Shown here: positions 49,225 through 59,865 of the stretch, one piece after another
Layout of the letters: every line of letters starts with the position of its first letter
Numbering within the stretch: position 1 is the stretch's first letter
Assembly: GCA_965217935.1 (NCBI GenBank)
Contig: OZ244581.1
Location: forward strand, 2,790,001-2,854,000
From: JBBROS01 sp965217935
Lineage (GTDB): Bacteria; Pseudomonadota; Alphaproteobacteria; Acetobacterales; Acetobacteraceae
Length of the DNA stretch: 64,000 bases
Direction of reading: 5' to 3'
Program-made: the position numbers and the translations under genes
Notes under the pieces: model-generated
Told to the model about the DNA's origin: nothing
What the model saw: the letters and a program-made list of their open reading frames with translations, nothing else
Databases searched by the model: none

Positions 49225-50484
49225 CTATGCGAGCGCCGAGGCGACCCAGGCTGCCCAGGCCAGCACCGCGCGGTCGGCCCCGAAGCGCCCGACCAATTGC
49301 AGGCCGAGCGGCAATCCGTTCGGCCCCGTGCCGGCCGGGACCGTGACGCAAGGCACGTGCAGGCTGGTCCAGATCAGGTTGAACGAGGCGTCGCCGGTGT
49401 ATTCGAGGCCCATCGGCGCCTCGCCCGGGGCAGCGGGCGTCACCAGGATATCGACGCCGTCCATCGCCTCCGGGAATGCGCCTTGCAGGACGCGGAAGAT
49501 CTGGCGCGCGTCGGCCAATGCCTTGCCGCCTTGCGCCAGCCCCCATTCCAGCCGTTCGCGCAGGACCTCGCTGATCTGCTCGCGATGCCGGGTCAGCTCC
49601 CAGCCCATTGCGCGGGCGCTCTCCGCATTCATTACGACTGCGTGGGCCGCCTCCAGCCCGTCGAAGGCGGCGGACAGGGTGACCTCGCGCATCTCTGCGC
49701 CGGCTTGCGCGAGCTGCCCCGCCGCGCGCTCCATCAGCGCCTCGGTTTCCGGCCCGGCGCGGTCCCGCATCGAGGTCCAGCAGAGGCCGAGCCGGGGCGG
49801 GGGGGCACGTTCGTCCGGATTGCCGAGGTCAAGCCCGGTGACCGCGGAGGTCAGGAGCGCGCAGTCAGCGGCGCTGCGGGCCATGACGCCGATCGTGTCC
49901 AGGCTTTCGCTCATCAGCTTCATGCCGTGGCGGTTGATGGTGCCGAAGCTTGGCTTATAGCCGACGACGCCGCAGTAGGCGGCCGGGCGGATGACGCTGC
50001 CGGCGGTTTGCGTGCCGTAGGCCAGCGGGAAGTAGCCGGCGGCGACGCCCGCCGCCGAGCCGCTGCTGGAGCCGCCGGGCGTGTGCGCCGGGTTGTGCGG
50101 GTTGGTGGTGGGGCCTGGCGAGCGGACGGCGAACTCGGTGGTCACGGTCTTGCCCAGGATGACGGCGCCCTCGGCCCGCGCCCAGGCCACCGGGGCTGCG
50201 TCGGCGTGCGGGCGGCGCCCGGCCCAGATCGGGGAGTTGTAGGCGGTTGGCATGTCCGCGGTGTCGATCACGTCCTTGACGCCGACCGGCACGCCGTGGA
50301 GCGCGCCGGGCCGGGGGCTCGATGCGCGGACCGCGTCCGGGTCGAAATACGCCATTGCTTGCAGCCCGGGCTCGCGTTCGGCGACGCGGGCGAGGCAGGC
50401 TTCGAGCCAATCCTCGGTGCGCAACGCGCCGTCGTCGATGTCTCGAAGGGCTGCGGTGGCGGTGAGGTCGGCGGGATCGGGCAT
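49225..50484 (-). CDS. Amidase signature family hydrolase
   Basis: This 419-residue enzyme has the Ser-cisSer-Lys triad: Lys in VGVKDVID, the serine cluster GGSSSGSAAG and the nucleophile region GTQTAGSVIRPAA. It hydrolyses an amide, possibly a small aryl or alkyl amide; the substrate cannot be told. It is not GatA, because no gatB/gatC are adjacent and the C-terminal part differs. ATG 50484 starts it; 66 bp separate it from a divergent unknown gene. Confidence 0.88.
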   Translation of the reverse strand: MPDPADLTATAALRDIDDGALRTEDWLEACLARVAEREPGLQAMAYFDPDAVRASSPRPGALHGVPVGVKDVIDTADMPTAYNSPIWAGRRPHADAAPVAWARAEGAVILGKTVTTEFAVRSPGPTTNPHNPAHTPGGSSSGSAAGVAAGYFPLAYGTQTAGSVIRPAAYCGVVGYKPSFGTINRHGMKLMSESLDTIGVMARSAADCALLTSAVTGLDLGNPDERAPPPRLGLCWTSMRDRAGPETEALMERAAGQLAQAGAEMREVTLSAAFDGLEAAHAVVMNAESARAMGWELTRHREQISEVLRERLEWGLAQGGKALADARQIFRVLQGAFPEAMDGVDILVTPAAPGEAPMGLEYTGDASFNLIWTSLHVPCVTVPAGTGPNGLPLGLQLVGRFGADRAVLAWAAWVASALA

Positions 50485-50550
50485 AGTTGACCTTTCTCTA
50501 ACCGGGCCAAGGCTGGCGCAAGCAGGCCTCGAGGTCCATCTTGGAACGCG

Positions 50551-51054
50551 ATGGACCACGCCACGCCTCTTGTCCAGGTCGGCCAAGCCCTTGACGGCAC
50601 GCTGACCTACCTGATCGATCACCCGCCGGGCGAGCTGCCTCCGGTGCGGGCGCGGGATCTTGCCGCCGCGTGGGATGCGGCGCGCGAGGCGGCGCTGGCG
50701 GCGATCTGGGGGTCGGCGCGGCGGTTCCGGTTCCGTCAGCCCGATGGGAGCGTGGTCGACCTGGCGCTGCATGACCGCGACGCGCGCTGCTGGGCCGGGG
50801 CGGTCGAGCTCACGTCGGGGCTGCAGACGACGTATGGCCTGTCGCTGTGCCTGCGGCTGCTGGCGCTGGTGGATCTGCTGGCGCGGGCGCGCTGGACCGA
50901 TGCCTTGTGCCAGGTGCGGCGCGGCGGGGCGGAGCTGCATCCCTCGCTGCTGCGCGTCGCGGCGACGGCGCCGTTGACGAACGACGCGCGTTTCGACGAA
51001 ACCCCGTTTCGCGCGGGACTTGCCGTGCTGCCTTCGCCTGGAGCCTTCGCATGA
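50551..51054 (+). CDS. Unknown 167-aa protein
   Basis: I do not recognise this protein. It is soluble, with no signal peptide, and has a conserved-looking core (FRFRQPDGSVVDLALHDRDA; WAGAVELTSGLQTTYGLSLC). A long leucine-rich helix (LRLLALVDLLARARW) follows. Its stop overlaps the start of a small lipoprotein gene (ATGA), so the two are expressed together. Codon use is like its neighbours. Confidence 0.65.
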   Translation: MDHATPLVQVGQALDGTLTYLIDHPPGELPPVRARDLAAAWDAAREAALAAIWGSARRFRFRQPDGSVVDLALHDRDARCWAGAVELTSGLQTTYGLSLCLRLLALVDLLARARWTDALCQVRRGGAELHPSLLRVAATAPLTNDARFDETPFRAGLAVLPSPGAFA

Positions 51055-51410
51055 CCGTTCCTGCCCGCCCGAGCCTTGCCTTGCTGTTCTTTGCCGTGAG
51101 CCTGGCCGCCTGCCAGCCGCCGCGGCAAGCGGGCCTGACGCGGCCTTCGGCGGCAGCCGTTGCCGAATGCCGGCAGCAGGCCGACCGGGTTTACAACGCG
51201 CAGAACCGGGTGGAGCTGTCGACCCGCGACCAGCGCGATTCGCCGTTCGCCGCGGGCTACAACCCCGGCGTCACGACCCGCGGCCTGGGCGCGCTTTACA
51301 GCCGGGACAACGACGTGCAGTCGTGCCTGAACAACTCGGTGACTGGCCGGGCCGCTCCGTCCGCGGTGACCCCCGGCACGGGGCCGGTGTTTCAGCCGCA
51401 GCGTTATTGA
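51051..51410 (+). CDS. Small lipoprotein (119 aa)
   Basis: The signal peptide LALLFFAVSLAAC ends with a lipobox cysteine at about residue 21. The mature part is hydrophilic (ECRQQADRVYNAQNRVEL; YNPGVTTRGLGALYSRDN) and has two further cysteines. I recognise no named family. It is translationally coupled to the preceding unknown gene and probably acts at the outer membrane. Confidence 0.7.
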   Translation: MTVPARPSLALLFFAVSLAACQPPRQAGLTRPSAAAVAECRQQADRVYNAQNRVELSTRDQRDSPFAAGYNPGVTTRGLGALYSRDNDVQSCLNNSVTGRAAPSAVTPGTGPVFQPQRY

Positions 51411-51864
51411 CGGCTTTTTCGAAGGCATAGCTTCGCGTTGCGGCAAGAGCGTCGAGGCTCTCGACCGTGGCGCCGCGACGTCGGCGGCGCACGCTTGAGG
51501 CGTTTCAGCCTGCCCATGCGCCATTTATGGATGCCGGCCCATCGTGACGCATTCCGGGGACGGAAACCGAGGTTCTCTTGTGTCGGGTCCGTGCGGGATG
51601 GCCTTGACGACGCTGCGCGCCCGATGCCCGGCGCATGATCCGGGGCAGAGGCGAGAGAGCGCCCGAGCTTGATGGCGCGTTCCCACCCGGCTTATGAGCC
51701 TGCGCCGGGTTGATCCCGGGCGCCGGCGATGCGCGTGTTGAACTTTTCCCGCGTCGCTACGTAAGTTCGTCGTTGCCGCGGCGGGGCCAGGGATCGTGCC
51801 GCGGCGGCCCATGCCGGGCGCCGGCAAGGGCCTGGCTGGACATGAATGAGGAAGACCAGATCGA
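51411..51864. other. Gene-free stretch before glgX
   Basis: I see no supportable gene in these 454 bp. Short frames on both strands lack ribosome-binding sites and similarity. It contains a small hairpin CGAAGGCATAGCTTCG (about 51419-51434) and GAGCGTCGAGGCTCTCGAC. These have no TA borders and no match to families A, B or C. The promoter of glgX is probably near its right end. Confidence 0.4.
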
Positions 51865-54033
<2,169 letters not shown>

Positions 54034-54047
54034 GCCGGCGCGTCGTC

Positions 54048-55184
54048 TCAGCCTGGACAGAGCCATCTGCCGCCGACCACGAGGCCCTCGGCGGCGATGC
54101 GCTCGGGGCCGGTCGCGATCTCGCCGAGCACGTCCTCGTAGCGGAACGCGCCGCGCTTGATGTCGAGGATGCTGGCGTCGCCCGCGCTGCCCGGCTTGAG
54201 GCTGCCGAGCTCGGGGCGCCGCACGGCGCGGGCCGGGTTGACGGTCGAGGCGGCGACGATGCCGGGCAGGGACATGCCGAGCAGGAGGAACTTGGACATA
54301 GTGGTGACCTGGTCGTAGGCCGGGCCATTGATGCACAAGGCGTGCACGTCGGACGAGATGACATCAGGGGCGAAGCCGGCCTCCATCATGGCGCGGGCGG
54401 TGGCCCAGGAGAAGCTGCCCTTGCCGTGGCCGATGTCGAAGATCACGCCGCGCTCGCGGGCGGCCAGCACGGCAGGCTTGACGCGGCCGTGCGGATCGAC
54501 GGGCGCGTTGGGCGACGGGCGGAAGCAATGGGTGAGGACGTCGCCGGGGCGCAGGCGGGCGACGACGGCCTCGTAGGTGGGCGGCGGCTCGTCGATGTGC
54601 AGCATGAGCGGCAGGCCGGTTTCTTCCGCCACCAGCAGCGCCACGTCGAGCGGCGCGATACCGGACGGGCCGCTGGCGACTCGGCCGATGCGGACCTTGA
54701 TGCCGACGATCAGGTCCTTGTGGGCGAGGGCCACCTCCACCGCGTCGCGGGCGGCCATGAGGCGGATGTCGTGGCTCTCGCCCACCATGATGCGGTGGCC
54801 GAAGGCGAAGATGCCGGCGAACGAGACGTGCAGGTAGGCGAGGATGCGGACCTGGCTGCGTTCGATGACGTGCTTGCGGAAGCCCATGAAGTTGCCGGGG
54901 CCGGCCGAGCCGGTGTCGACGCAGGTCGATACGGCGCTGGCCCGGCCGTAGGCGTCCGCGTCGACGCCGAGCGAGGTGCCGCCCCAGTAGACGTGGGTGT
55001 GCAGGTCGATGAGGCCCGGGGTGACGATCTTGCCGGAAACGTCGCGGACCTCGGCGCCGCCGGCTTCGAGGCGTTCGCCAACCGCCGCGACGACGCCGTT
55101 CTCGAACTTGACGTCGGCCACGCGGTCCAGGTCCTGCGACGGGTCGATGACGCGGGCGCCGCGCAGGAGCAGGGCGCCGGTCAT
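54048..55184 (-). CDS. Amidohydrolase/deacetylase family metallohydrolase
   Basis: This 378-residue TIM-barrel enzyme has the metal motif DLHTHVYWGG and the likely carboxylated Lys in LIVGIKVRIGR. Later ligands are in LMLHIDEPPP, VLTHCFRP and SSDVHAL. The composition is that of the dihydroorotase-like deacetylase group (YP/Atu3266-type), some members of which act on acetyl-R-mandelate or aminoacyl esters; the substrate here is unknown. ATG 55184 (MTGALLLRGARV) matches the family start. It converges with glgX. Confidence 0.85.
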   Translation of the reverse strand: MTGALLLRGARVIDPSQDLDRVADVKFENGVVAAVGERLEAGGAEVRDVSGKIVTPGLIDLHTHVYWGGTSLGVDADAYGRASAVSTCVDTGSAGPGNFMGFRKHVIERSQVRILAYLHVSFAGIFAFGHRIMVGESHDIRLMAARDAVEVALAHKDLIVGIKVRIGRVASGPSGIAPLDVALLVAEETGLPLMLHIDEPPPTYEAVVARLRPGDVLTHCFRPSPNAPVDPHGRVKPAVLAARERGVIFDIGHGKGSFSWATARAMMEAGFAPDVISSDVHALCINGPAYDQVTTMSKFLLLGMSLPGIVAASTVNPARAVRRPELGSLKPGSAGDASILDIKRGAFRYEDVLGEIATGPERIAAEGLVVGGRWLCPG

Positions 55185-55375
55185 GCAGCGGACCTCTGAT
55201 ATTTGACCATTCTGCGTCCGCTCCCTCGGTTTCGATGGCTGGAAGCTACTGAGGGGGTTGTCCCGCCGCAACATCAAGCTTCGGCTCATGGCCGCGTCAG
55301 CCGCATGGGCGGGCGGTTGCCGAGGCCGTCCAGGTCGGGATAGTCACTACGGTTTGCCGGATGGAGTGGCTCATC

Positions 55376-56134
55376 ATGCGGATCGCAGCTTCGATCGTGG
55401 CCGTAGCCGCCCTGTCGATGCTGGCGGCTTGCGCGGCGCCTCCGGCTTCGGCCCAACATGAAGCGAACGTGTCAGGGCTGCGATGGAAGGCCGTCCTGGT
55501 CGCGGGCGACGCGCGGCTGCCGGTGTTCGACAATGCCGTGCAGCGCGTCCAGGAGCGCTTGCAGCACGAGGGCGTGGCGGCGTCCGATATCCGGCGGTTA
55601 AGCGCGGCGCCGGTGACGGATGGCGTTGAGACCGCCTCCCTCGGCCATGTGCTGCGGGCCATCCAGGAGATGAAGGCCGGTCCGGGGCAGGGATGTCTGG
55701 TTTACCTCACCTCGCACGGTGCGCCGGACCAAGGACTCGCGTTGGTCCCGACCAGGCAGTTCATGTCGCCTGCCGCCCTGAGCCGCGCGCTCGATGCCGG
55801 CTGCGGGGCCGCGCCGACGGTTGCGATCGTCTCGGGTTGCTTCTCCGGCAATTTTGCCCGGTCGCCGATGAGGCGTCCCAACCGGGTGATCCTGACCGCG
55901 GCGCGGGCGGACCGGGCCTCGTTCGGCTGCGGGGCGGGCTATACCTATACAGTTTTCGACAAGTGCTTGCTGCAGGCAATCGATCAGCTGAGCACCTGGC
56001 AGGGCGTATATGCCGACGTGAAGGCTTGCGTATCGAGCGAGGAGCGCCGCAGCGATTTCGTGCCTTCGGAGCCGCAGGCCTATTTCGGACCAGGCGTCGC
56101 CGGACTGCGGCTTCCTTCGGTTAAGAGATCCTAA
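55376..56134 (+). CDS. C13 (legumain-like) peptidase-fold lipoprotein
   Basis: This 252-residue protein has a signal peptide with lipobox (SMLAAC, about residues 14-19). The caspase-hemoglobinase fold follows, with His in YLTSHGAPDQGL (about 114) and Cys in AIVSGCFSGNFA (about 155), the catalytic dyad of family C13. It is probably an envelope-anchored cysteine peptidase with unknown target. ATG 55376 has GGAG 9 nt upstream; 55361 is an alternative. Its stop TAA (56132-56134) is made by element A6. It converges with atpF. Confidence 0.82.
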   Translation: MRIAASIVAVAALSMLAACAAPPASAQHEANVSGLRWKAVLVAGDARLPVFDNAVQRVQERLQHEGVAASDIRRLSAAPVTDGVETASLGHVLRAIQEMKAGPGQGCLVYLTSHGAPDQGLALVPTRQFMSPAALSRALDAGCGAAPTVAIVSGCFSGNFARSPMRRPNRVILTAARADRASFGCGAGYTYTVFDKCLLQAIDQLSTWQGVYADVKACVSSEERRSDFVPSEPQAYFGPGVAGLRLPSVKRS

Positions 56135-56236
56135 GCATCATTCCGCGGGACGGCTCGCCGTTACAACGCGGAAAATGATGCGTCTTGAAGGACTCCTAAG
56201 CGGACATTCGTGGCACAAGCCACGAATGTCCGCTTA
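56132..56236 (+). repeat. Family A element, copy A6 (105 nt), between convergent stop codons
   Basis: TA at 56132-56133 and 56235-56236, with C (56131) and G (56237) outside, so CTAG is restored. The left TA is in the plus-strand stop of the C13 gene and the right TA in the minus-strand stop of atpF. The hairpins are nearly identical to A1 (same orientation, same length), which suggests recent spread. Confidence 0.88.
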
Positions 56237-56752
56237 GGCAGCGCGGCGTTTTGCCAGAGCCGAGGGCAGGCCCTGGATCGCGTCGTTGATGAGTTTGCCG
56301 TCCGCCTCGGCCCCGAAGTTCTTGGCGATCACCCGGCTCGCGGCGCGGGCCGCCGTCTCTGCGGCGGCAACCCGGACTTCGGCGACCGCGGCTTTCTCCG
56401 CGGCGGCGATCCGCTCCATCGCCAGCCGCTCGCGCCGCTTGGCGGCATCGGCGGCGTCGCTGCGGGCGGATTCGGCAACGCGGCCTGCTTCCTCGCGGGC
56501 CTGCGCCATGAGCGCGTCCGCGTCTTTTTGCGACTGCTCCCGATTCGCCTGGGCCTCCTGCAGCATCCGTTCCGCTTCGGCCCGCAGGCGCGAGGCTTCG
56601 TTCAGCTCGTTGCGGATCGCCTGGGAGCGCTTGTCCAGGATGCCGAGCACCGAGTTCACGATCTTGGCGCCGAAGATCAGGAAGAAGATAAGGAACGCGA
56701 GGCCGACATACGTGCGCGGGTTGGTGAAGAACGTTTCGTGGTGGCCTTCCAT
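56234..56752 (-). CDS. atpF: F-type ATP synthase subunit b
   Basis: This 172-residue peripheral-stalk subunit has one N-terminal membrane helix (TYVGLAFLIFFLIFGAKIV) and a long charged coiled coil (SRLRAEAERMLQEAQANREQ and beyond). It dimerises with b' to hold F1 to F0. It is the last gene of the F0 operon here and lies 5 bp after b'. Its stop codon, TAA, lies within element A6 and was probably TAG in the ancestor. Confidence 0.93.
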   Translation of the reverse strand: MEGHHETFFTNPRTYVGLAFLIFFLIFGAKIVNSVLGILDKRSQAIRNELNEASRLRAEAERMLQEAQANREQSQKDADALMAQAREEAGRVAESARSDAADAAKRRERLAMERIAAAEKAAVAEVRVAAAETAARAASRVIAKNFGAEADGKLINDAIQGLPSALAKRRAA

Positions 56753-56757
56753 CTGGT

Positions 56758-57255
56758 TCAGCTCCGCTCCGCCAGGATATCGCCGACGGCGGCATCGATC
56801 GCCTTCTGGTTGGCTTTCTGCTTGGTCAGGCGGGTGACGATCAGGCCGGTCGTCTCCTTGGCCACGTCACGCAACGCCTTCATCGCCTCTTGGTGCGCTG
56901 CCGCGATCCGCTGCTCGGCTTCGGCCAGTTGCTTGTCGAGTTGCTCGTTGGCTTGCTGGGCTTGCTGCGCCGCCTCGGCCTTGGCCTTGTCGGCTGCCGC
57001 GGTGATGGCTGCCTGCGCTTCGGTGCGGGCCCGCCGGGTTGCCTCGCGAACCTCGGCGATGGCGCTGTCGGCGTCGGCTTTGGCCAGCCTGGCGCTGTCG
57101 AGGTCGGCGGCGATGCGGGCGTCACGGTCCGCAAGCACGCCGCCGACTTGCGGCAGCGCCCATTGCGAGAGCAGGAAATAGAGCACGCCAAAAATCAGCA
57201 GCATCCAGACGACCTGCGAGATTGTCAGGACATTGGAGAAATCAAGCTGGGGCAT
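56758..57255 (-). CDS. atpF: F-type ATP synthase subunit b'
   Basis: This 165-residue second b-type stalk subunit is characteristic of alphaproteobacteria, cyanobacteria and other phototrophs. The N-terminus MPQLDFSNVLTISQVVWML leads into the membrane helix, followed by a coiled coil (KADADSAIAEVREATRRART). It is encoded between subunit c and subunit b, the usual a-c-b'-b order. It is sometimes named atpG or atpF2; a shared symbol is used here. Confidence 0.92.
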   Translation of the reverse strand: MPQLDFSNVLTISQVVWMLLIFGVLYFLLSQWALPQVGGVLADRDARIAADLDSARLAKADADSAIAEVREATRRARTEAQAAITAAADKAKAEAAQQAQQANEQLDKQLAEAEQRIAAAHQEAMKALRDVAKETTGLIVTRLTKQKANQKAIDAAVGDILAERS

Positions 57256-57287
57256 GCTCGCCTTCCATTGCGGGAGTTTCGGGCTGC

Positions 57288-57512
57288 TTAGGTGAAGAGG
57301 ATTAGGAAGGCGATCAGCAGGGCGAACAGCGCCACCGCTTCCGTCAACGCGAAGCCCAGGATGCCGATCGGGAACACGGCATCGCGCGCGGACGGGTTGC
57401 GGGCGACGGAGGTGACCATAGCGGAGAAGATGCTTCCGATGCCCACGCCCACGCCCGCGAGCGCGATGACGGCAATGCCTGCCCCGAGGGCCTTTGCAGC
57501 GGCGACGTCCAT
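57288..57512 (-). CDS. atpE: F-type ATP synthase subunit c
   Basis: This 74-residue hairpin of two membrane helices forms the rotor ring. The first helix has the glycine-rich GVGVGIG motif; the polar loop is SVARNPSARDAVFP. The proton-carrying carboxylate is the Glu in FALTEAVALF on helix 2. No sodium-site pattern is obvious, so it should be proton-driven. It lies 54 bp downstream of atpB. Confidence 0.95.
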   Translation of the reverse strand: MDVAAAKALGAGIAVIALAGVGVGIGSIFSAMVTSVARNPSARDAVFPIGILGFALTEAVALFALLIAFLILFT

Positions 57513-57566
57513 TGGTTTCTGTCCTTGTCGGTTAGAGTGGATTGAAGGGAGGCGTGCGCGGAACCG

Positions 57567-58331
57567 CTAATGCAGGTGCACCGCGTCATGCAGGTAGATG
57601 CAGGTCAGGATGGCGAACACGTAAGCCTGCAGGGTTGCGACCAAAAGCTCGAAGCCGATCAAGACGATGTTGATGGCGAGCGGGAAGATGCTGACGACGG
57701 CGCCGACCACGCCGGCGCCCGCCATCAGGACGACGAAGGTGGCGAAGACTTCAAACATCACGTGCCCGGCGACCATGTTGGCGAACAGACGAATGGAGAG
57801 CGAGACCGGGCGGGACAGGTAGGAAATGATCTCGATGGGCACGATCAGCGGCGCCAGCAGCTTGGGCGCCCCCTCGGGGAAGAAGTAGCTGAAGAAGTGC
57901 AGGCCGTGAATGCGCAAAGCCACGATCGTGACGATGATGATCACCATGACGGCGAGCCCGGCCGTGACGGCGATGTGGCTCGTGTAGGTGAAGGAATACG
58001 GCAGCAGGCCGAGGAGGTTGCCGAGCAAGACGAAGAAGAACAGGGTGAAGATGAACGGGAAGAAGCGCTTGCCCTCGGGGCCGATGCTGCCGAGCGTCAT
58101 CGACATGATGCCGGAATAGCAGAGCTCGGCGACGGATTGCATCCGGCCGGGGATGACGGCGCGCGGGCGCATGCCGTAATAAAGTATAGAGAGGATGATG
58201 GCGCCGGCGAGCAGCATCATCAGGTTGGAATTGGTGAAGTTCACCGACCGTCCGACCGGGCCGAGCACGGTGATCAGCTTGAACTGCGAGAGCGCGTCGA
58301 TGGTCGGTTCGCCTGTTGGTTCGACTGCCAA
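57567..58331 (-). CDS. atpB: F-type ATP synthase subunit a
   Basis: This 254-residue integral protein forms the proton half-channels. The essential Arg lies in ISYLSRPVSLSIRLFANMVA with the family signature, and other helices (NLLGLLPYSFTYTSHIAVTA) are typical. It seems to start at TTG 58331, with a GAGGG-type site just upstream; I see no better ATG. It lies 17 bp downstream of atpI. Confidence 0.94.
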   Translation of the reverse strand: MAVEPTGEPTIDALSQFKLITVLGPVGRSVNFTNSNLMMLLAGAIILSILYYGMRPRAVIPGRMQSVAELCYSGIMSMTLGSIGPEGKRFFPFIFTLFFFVLLGNLLGLLPYSFTYTSHIAVTAGLAVMVIIIVTIVALRIHGLHFFSYFFPEGAPKLLAPLIVPIEIISYLSRPVSLSIRLFANMVAGHVMFEVFATFVVLMAGAGVVGAVVSIFPLAINIVLIGFELLVATLQAYVFAILTCIYLHDAVHLH

Positions 58332-58348
58332 AGCCCTCTACCCCGTCC

Positions 58349-58642
58349 TCAATCCTTGCGCCGCTTGGGCGGCAACATCATTCGCCACACGTTCGCCACC
58401 CCGGCGGCCCCGCCGAGCAGGACGAACAGGGCGGTGAACAAGGGCATCGTCCCGAGCCACCGGTCAAGCCCCCAGCCGATCGCCACCGCCACGACGAGGG
58501 CGGCCACGAGTTCGGCCCCGACCCGGACGCCGATCCCCATCGGACTGGCGCGTCCGGCGCCCGCGGACGATGCGGGTGGCTTCGCCTGGCGCTGCTGCGC
58601 GTCGCGGAGCCGTTTCTCGAACGAACCGTCGCTGTCCGACAT
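58349..58642 (-). CDS. atpI: ATP synthase protein I-like (AtpI/AtpZ)
   Basis: This 97-residue protein has a charged N-terminal region (EKRLRDAQQRQAKPP) and two membrane helices (ELVAALVVAVAIGWGLDRWL; MPLFTALFVLLGGAAGVANV). This family often begins F0 operons and helps assemble the c-ring, or acts in magnesium uptake. It is the first gene of the atpI-B-E-F'-F run. AAGGGGGCGGG lies close before its ATG. Confidence 0.88.
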   Translation of the reverse strand: MSDSDGSFEKRLRDAQQRQAKPPASSAGAGRASPMGIGVRVGAELVAALVVAVAIGWGLDRWLGTMPLFTALFVLLGGAAGVANVWRMMLPPKRRKD

Positions 58643-58789
58643 TTCCCGCCCCCTTTCCGGTAGGCGGGCGGTTGGTATCTTTGGGGACGGGTGGTGTCAA
58701 GGCGGACGGGGCGAGGTTCAGGGCGGCCGCCTTCGCGGGAAGCGCGGCGAAGAGCGGCGGCCAGCTTGAGGGCGGCCGACGATCCGCCG
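58643..58789. other. Promoter region of the F0 operon
   Basis: These 147 bp upstream of atpI contain no gene I can support. They probably hold the operon promoter; no clear boxes are seen. They run into a tandem pair of family C elements. Confidence 0.4.
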
Positions 58790-58876
58790 GAGGGCTCGCG
58801 CGGAAATGACCGCCGTGACTTAAGCAGGCGAACGAGCGCCTCAGGCTTTGCCGGCGTGTTGCCGACGCCGCCCTTA
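58790..58876 (+). repeat. Family C element, copy C3a (87 nt, internally deleted)
   Basis: It matches the left and right ends of family C (GGGCTCGCGCGGAAATGACCGCC; TTGCCGACGCCGCCCT) but lacks about 30 nt in the middle. The right TA is at 58875-58876 and is shared with C3b; the left border reads GA. Confidence 0.65.
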
Positions 58877-58990
58877 GGGCTCGTTCGGAAATAACCGCTC
58901 TGAGTCGATCAGGCGAACGAGCCTTAAGCGCTTGATTTGCCAAGCAGCTTTATCGGCGTGCTGCCGCATTTGTTCCCGACGCTGTCCTTA
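58875..58990 (+). repeat. Family C element, copy C3b (116 nt)
   Basis: TA at 58875-58876 and 58989-58990. It is full length, the same as C2 and C4, with the internal GCCAAGCAGCTTTATCGGCG segment nearly identical to C2. The right TA is in the minus-strand TAA stop of the SYLF gene. Confidence 0.82.
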
Positions 58991-59773
58991 CCGCGGCGGC
59001 GGCAATGACTGGCGTTCGATCTCGGCGCTGCGCGGCGCGAGGCGTATTGGCCCGCCGCCGCCCTGGCTGATCGGCGCCGCCGCTCCGGGCGCCGGCTGGT
59101 TGCCGCCGAACCTGGTCAGAACGGCACGCAGCGCGTCCGCGGCCGGGTTGGTCGCCTCCATCGAGATCAGGATCTGCTGCGGCCCAACCGGGCGGCCGTA
59201 ATAGGCCTGGTTCCAGTCCGACTTCTGGCTCATGAGGCTCCCGCCCAGCGTCAACCCGGCGTAAAGCCCGCGCGCCCGGGTGAAGCCGACGATGTCCGCC
59301 CGCAGCGCCGCCGTCGTCGCCCCCTCAACCCCGCCGCCCAGGTCGACGAACGTCGCCGTCGCGTTGGCCCCGAGCTTGAATTGGCTGTCCATGACGGCCT
59401 TCAAGCCGCGGTCGTTCATGATGAGCAGCATCACCTGGGCGTCCTCGACTCCGGCCTGAAAGCCGATGCTGCCGCCGCCCAACCCGTAGAACGCCGGCGA
59501 CGACCATGACCCGCCGCCGTCGCGCGCCTCCAGCACGCAACTCCCGCCCTGGCCGCCGAACAGGAACCCCGCGCGGAACACCTGCGGACAGATCATCACG
59601 GCCCGCGCCCGGCGCAGCACGCCTTGCGCGTCCTTGCCGTCCCGGTTGTTCAGCATCTCCTGTGCCGAGAGCGTCGCGCGGTCAACCAACTGCTGCTGCT
59701 CGGACTGCGCCCGTGCTGCGAGCGGCAGGGCGACCAGTGGGGCAACCAGCATGGCGGCAAGAAGAATACGCAT
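58988..59773 (-). CDS. SYLF-domain (Ysc84-like) lipid-binding protein
   Basis: This 261-residue exported protein has a signal peptide (LLAAMLVAPLVALPLAARAQ) and a SYLF domain (VMICPQVFRAGFLFGGQGG; SIGFQAGVEDAQVMLLIMND; RGLYAGLTLGGSLM). Bacterial members are small periplasmic proteins, and the domain binds phosphoinositides in eukaryotes. The C-terminus is a Pro/Gly-rich tail. ATG 59773 is at the signal peptide. The stop codon lies at the border of a family C element. Confidence 0.86.
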   Translation of the reverse strand: MRILLAAMLVAPLVALPLAARAQSEQQQLVDRATLSAQEMLNNRDGKDAQGVLRRARAVMICPQVFRAGFLFGGQGGSCVLEARDGGGSWSSPAFYGLGGGSIGFQAGVEDAQVMLLIMNDRGLKAVMDSQFKLGANATATFVDLGGGVEGATTAALRADIVGFTRARGLYAGLTLGGSLMSQKSDWNQAYYGRPVGPQQILISMEATNPAADALRAVLTRFGGNQPAPGAAAPISQGGGGPIRLAPRSAEIERQSLPPPR

Positions 59774-59865
59774 CGAACCCTCTCGAATTGAGGATGCCAT
59801 CATAGCGCCAATTGATAAGGTTCGGAAAGGAACTTCATGCTTTGCTTGAACTCGGCGGCGGCCTG

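Noticed and set aside
51438..51638. A 66-codon frame in the gene-free stretch before glgX
   Set aside because: No ribosome-binding site, Arg-rich translation and no recognisable similarity.
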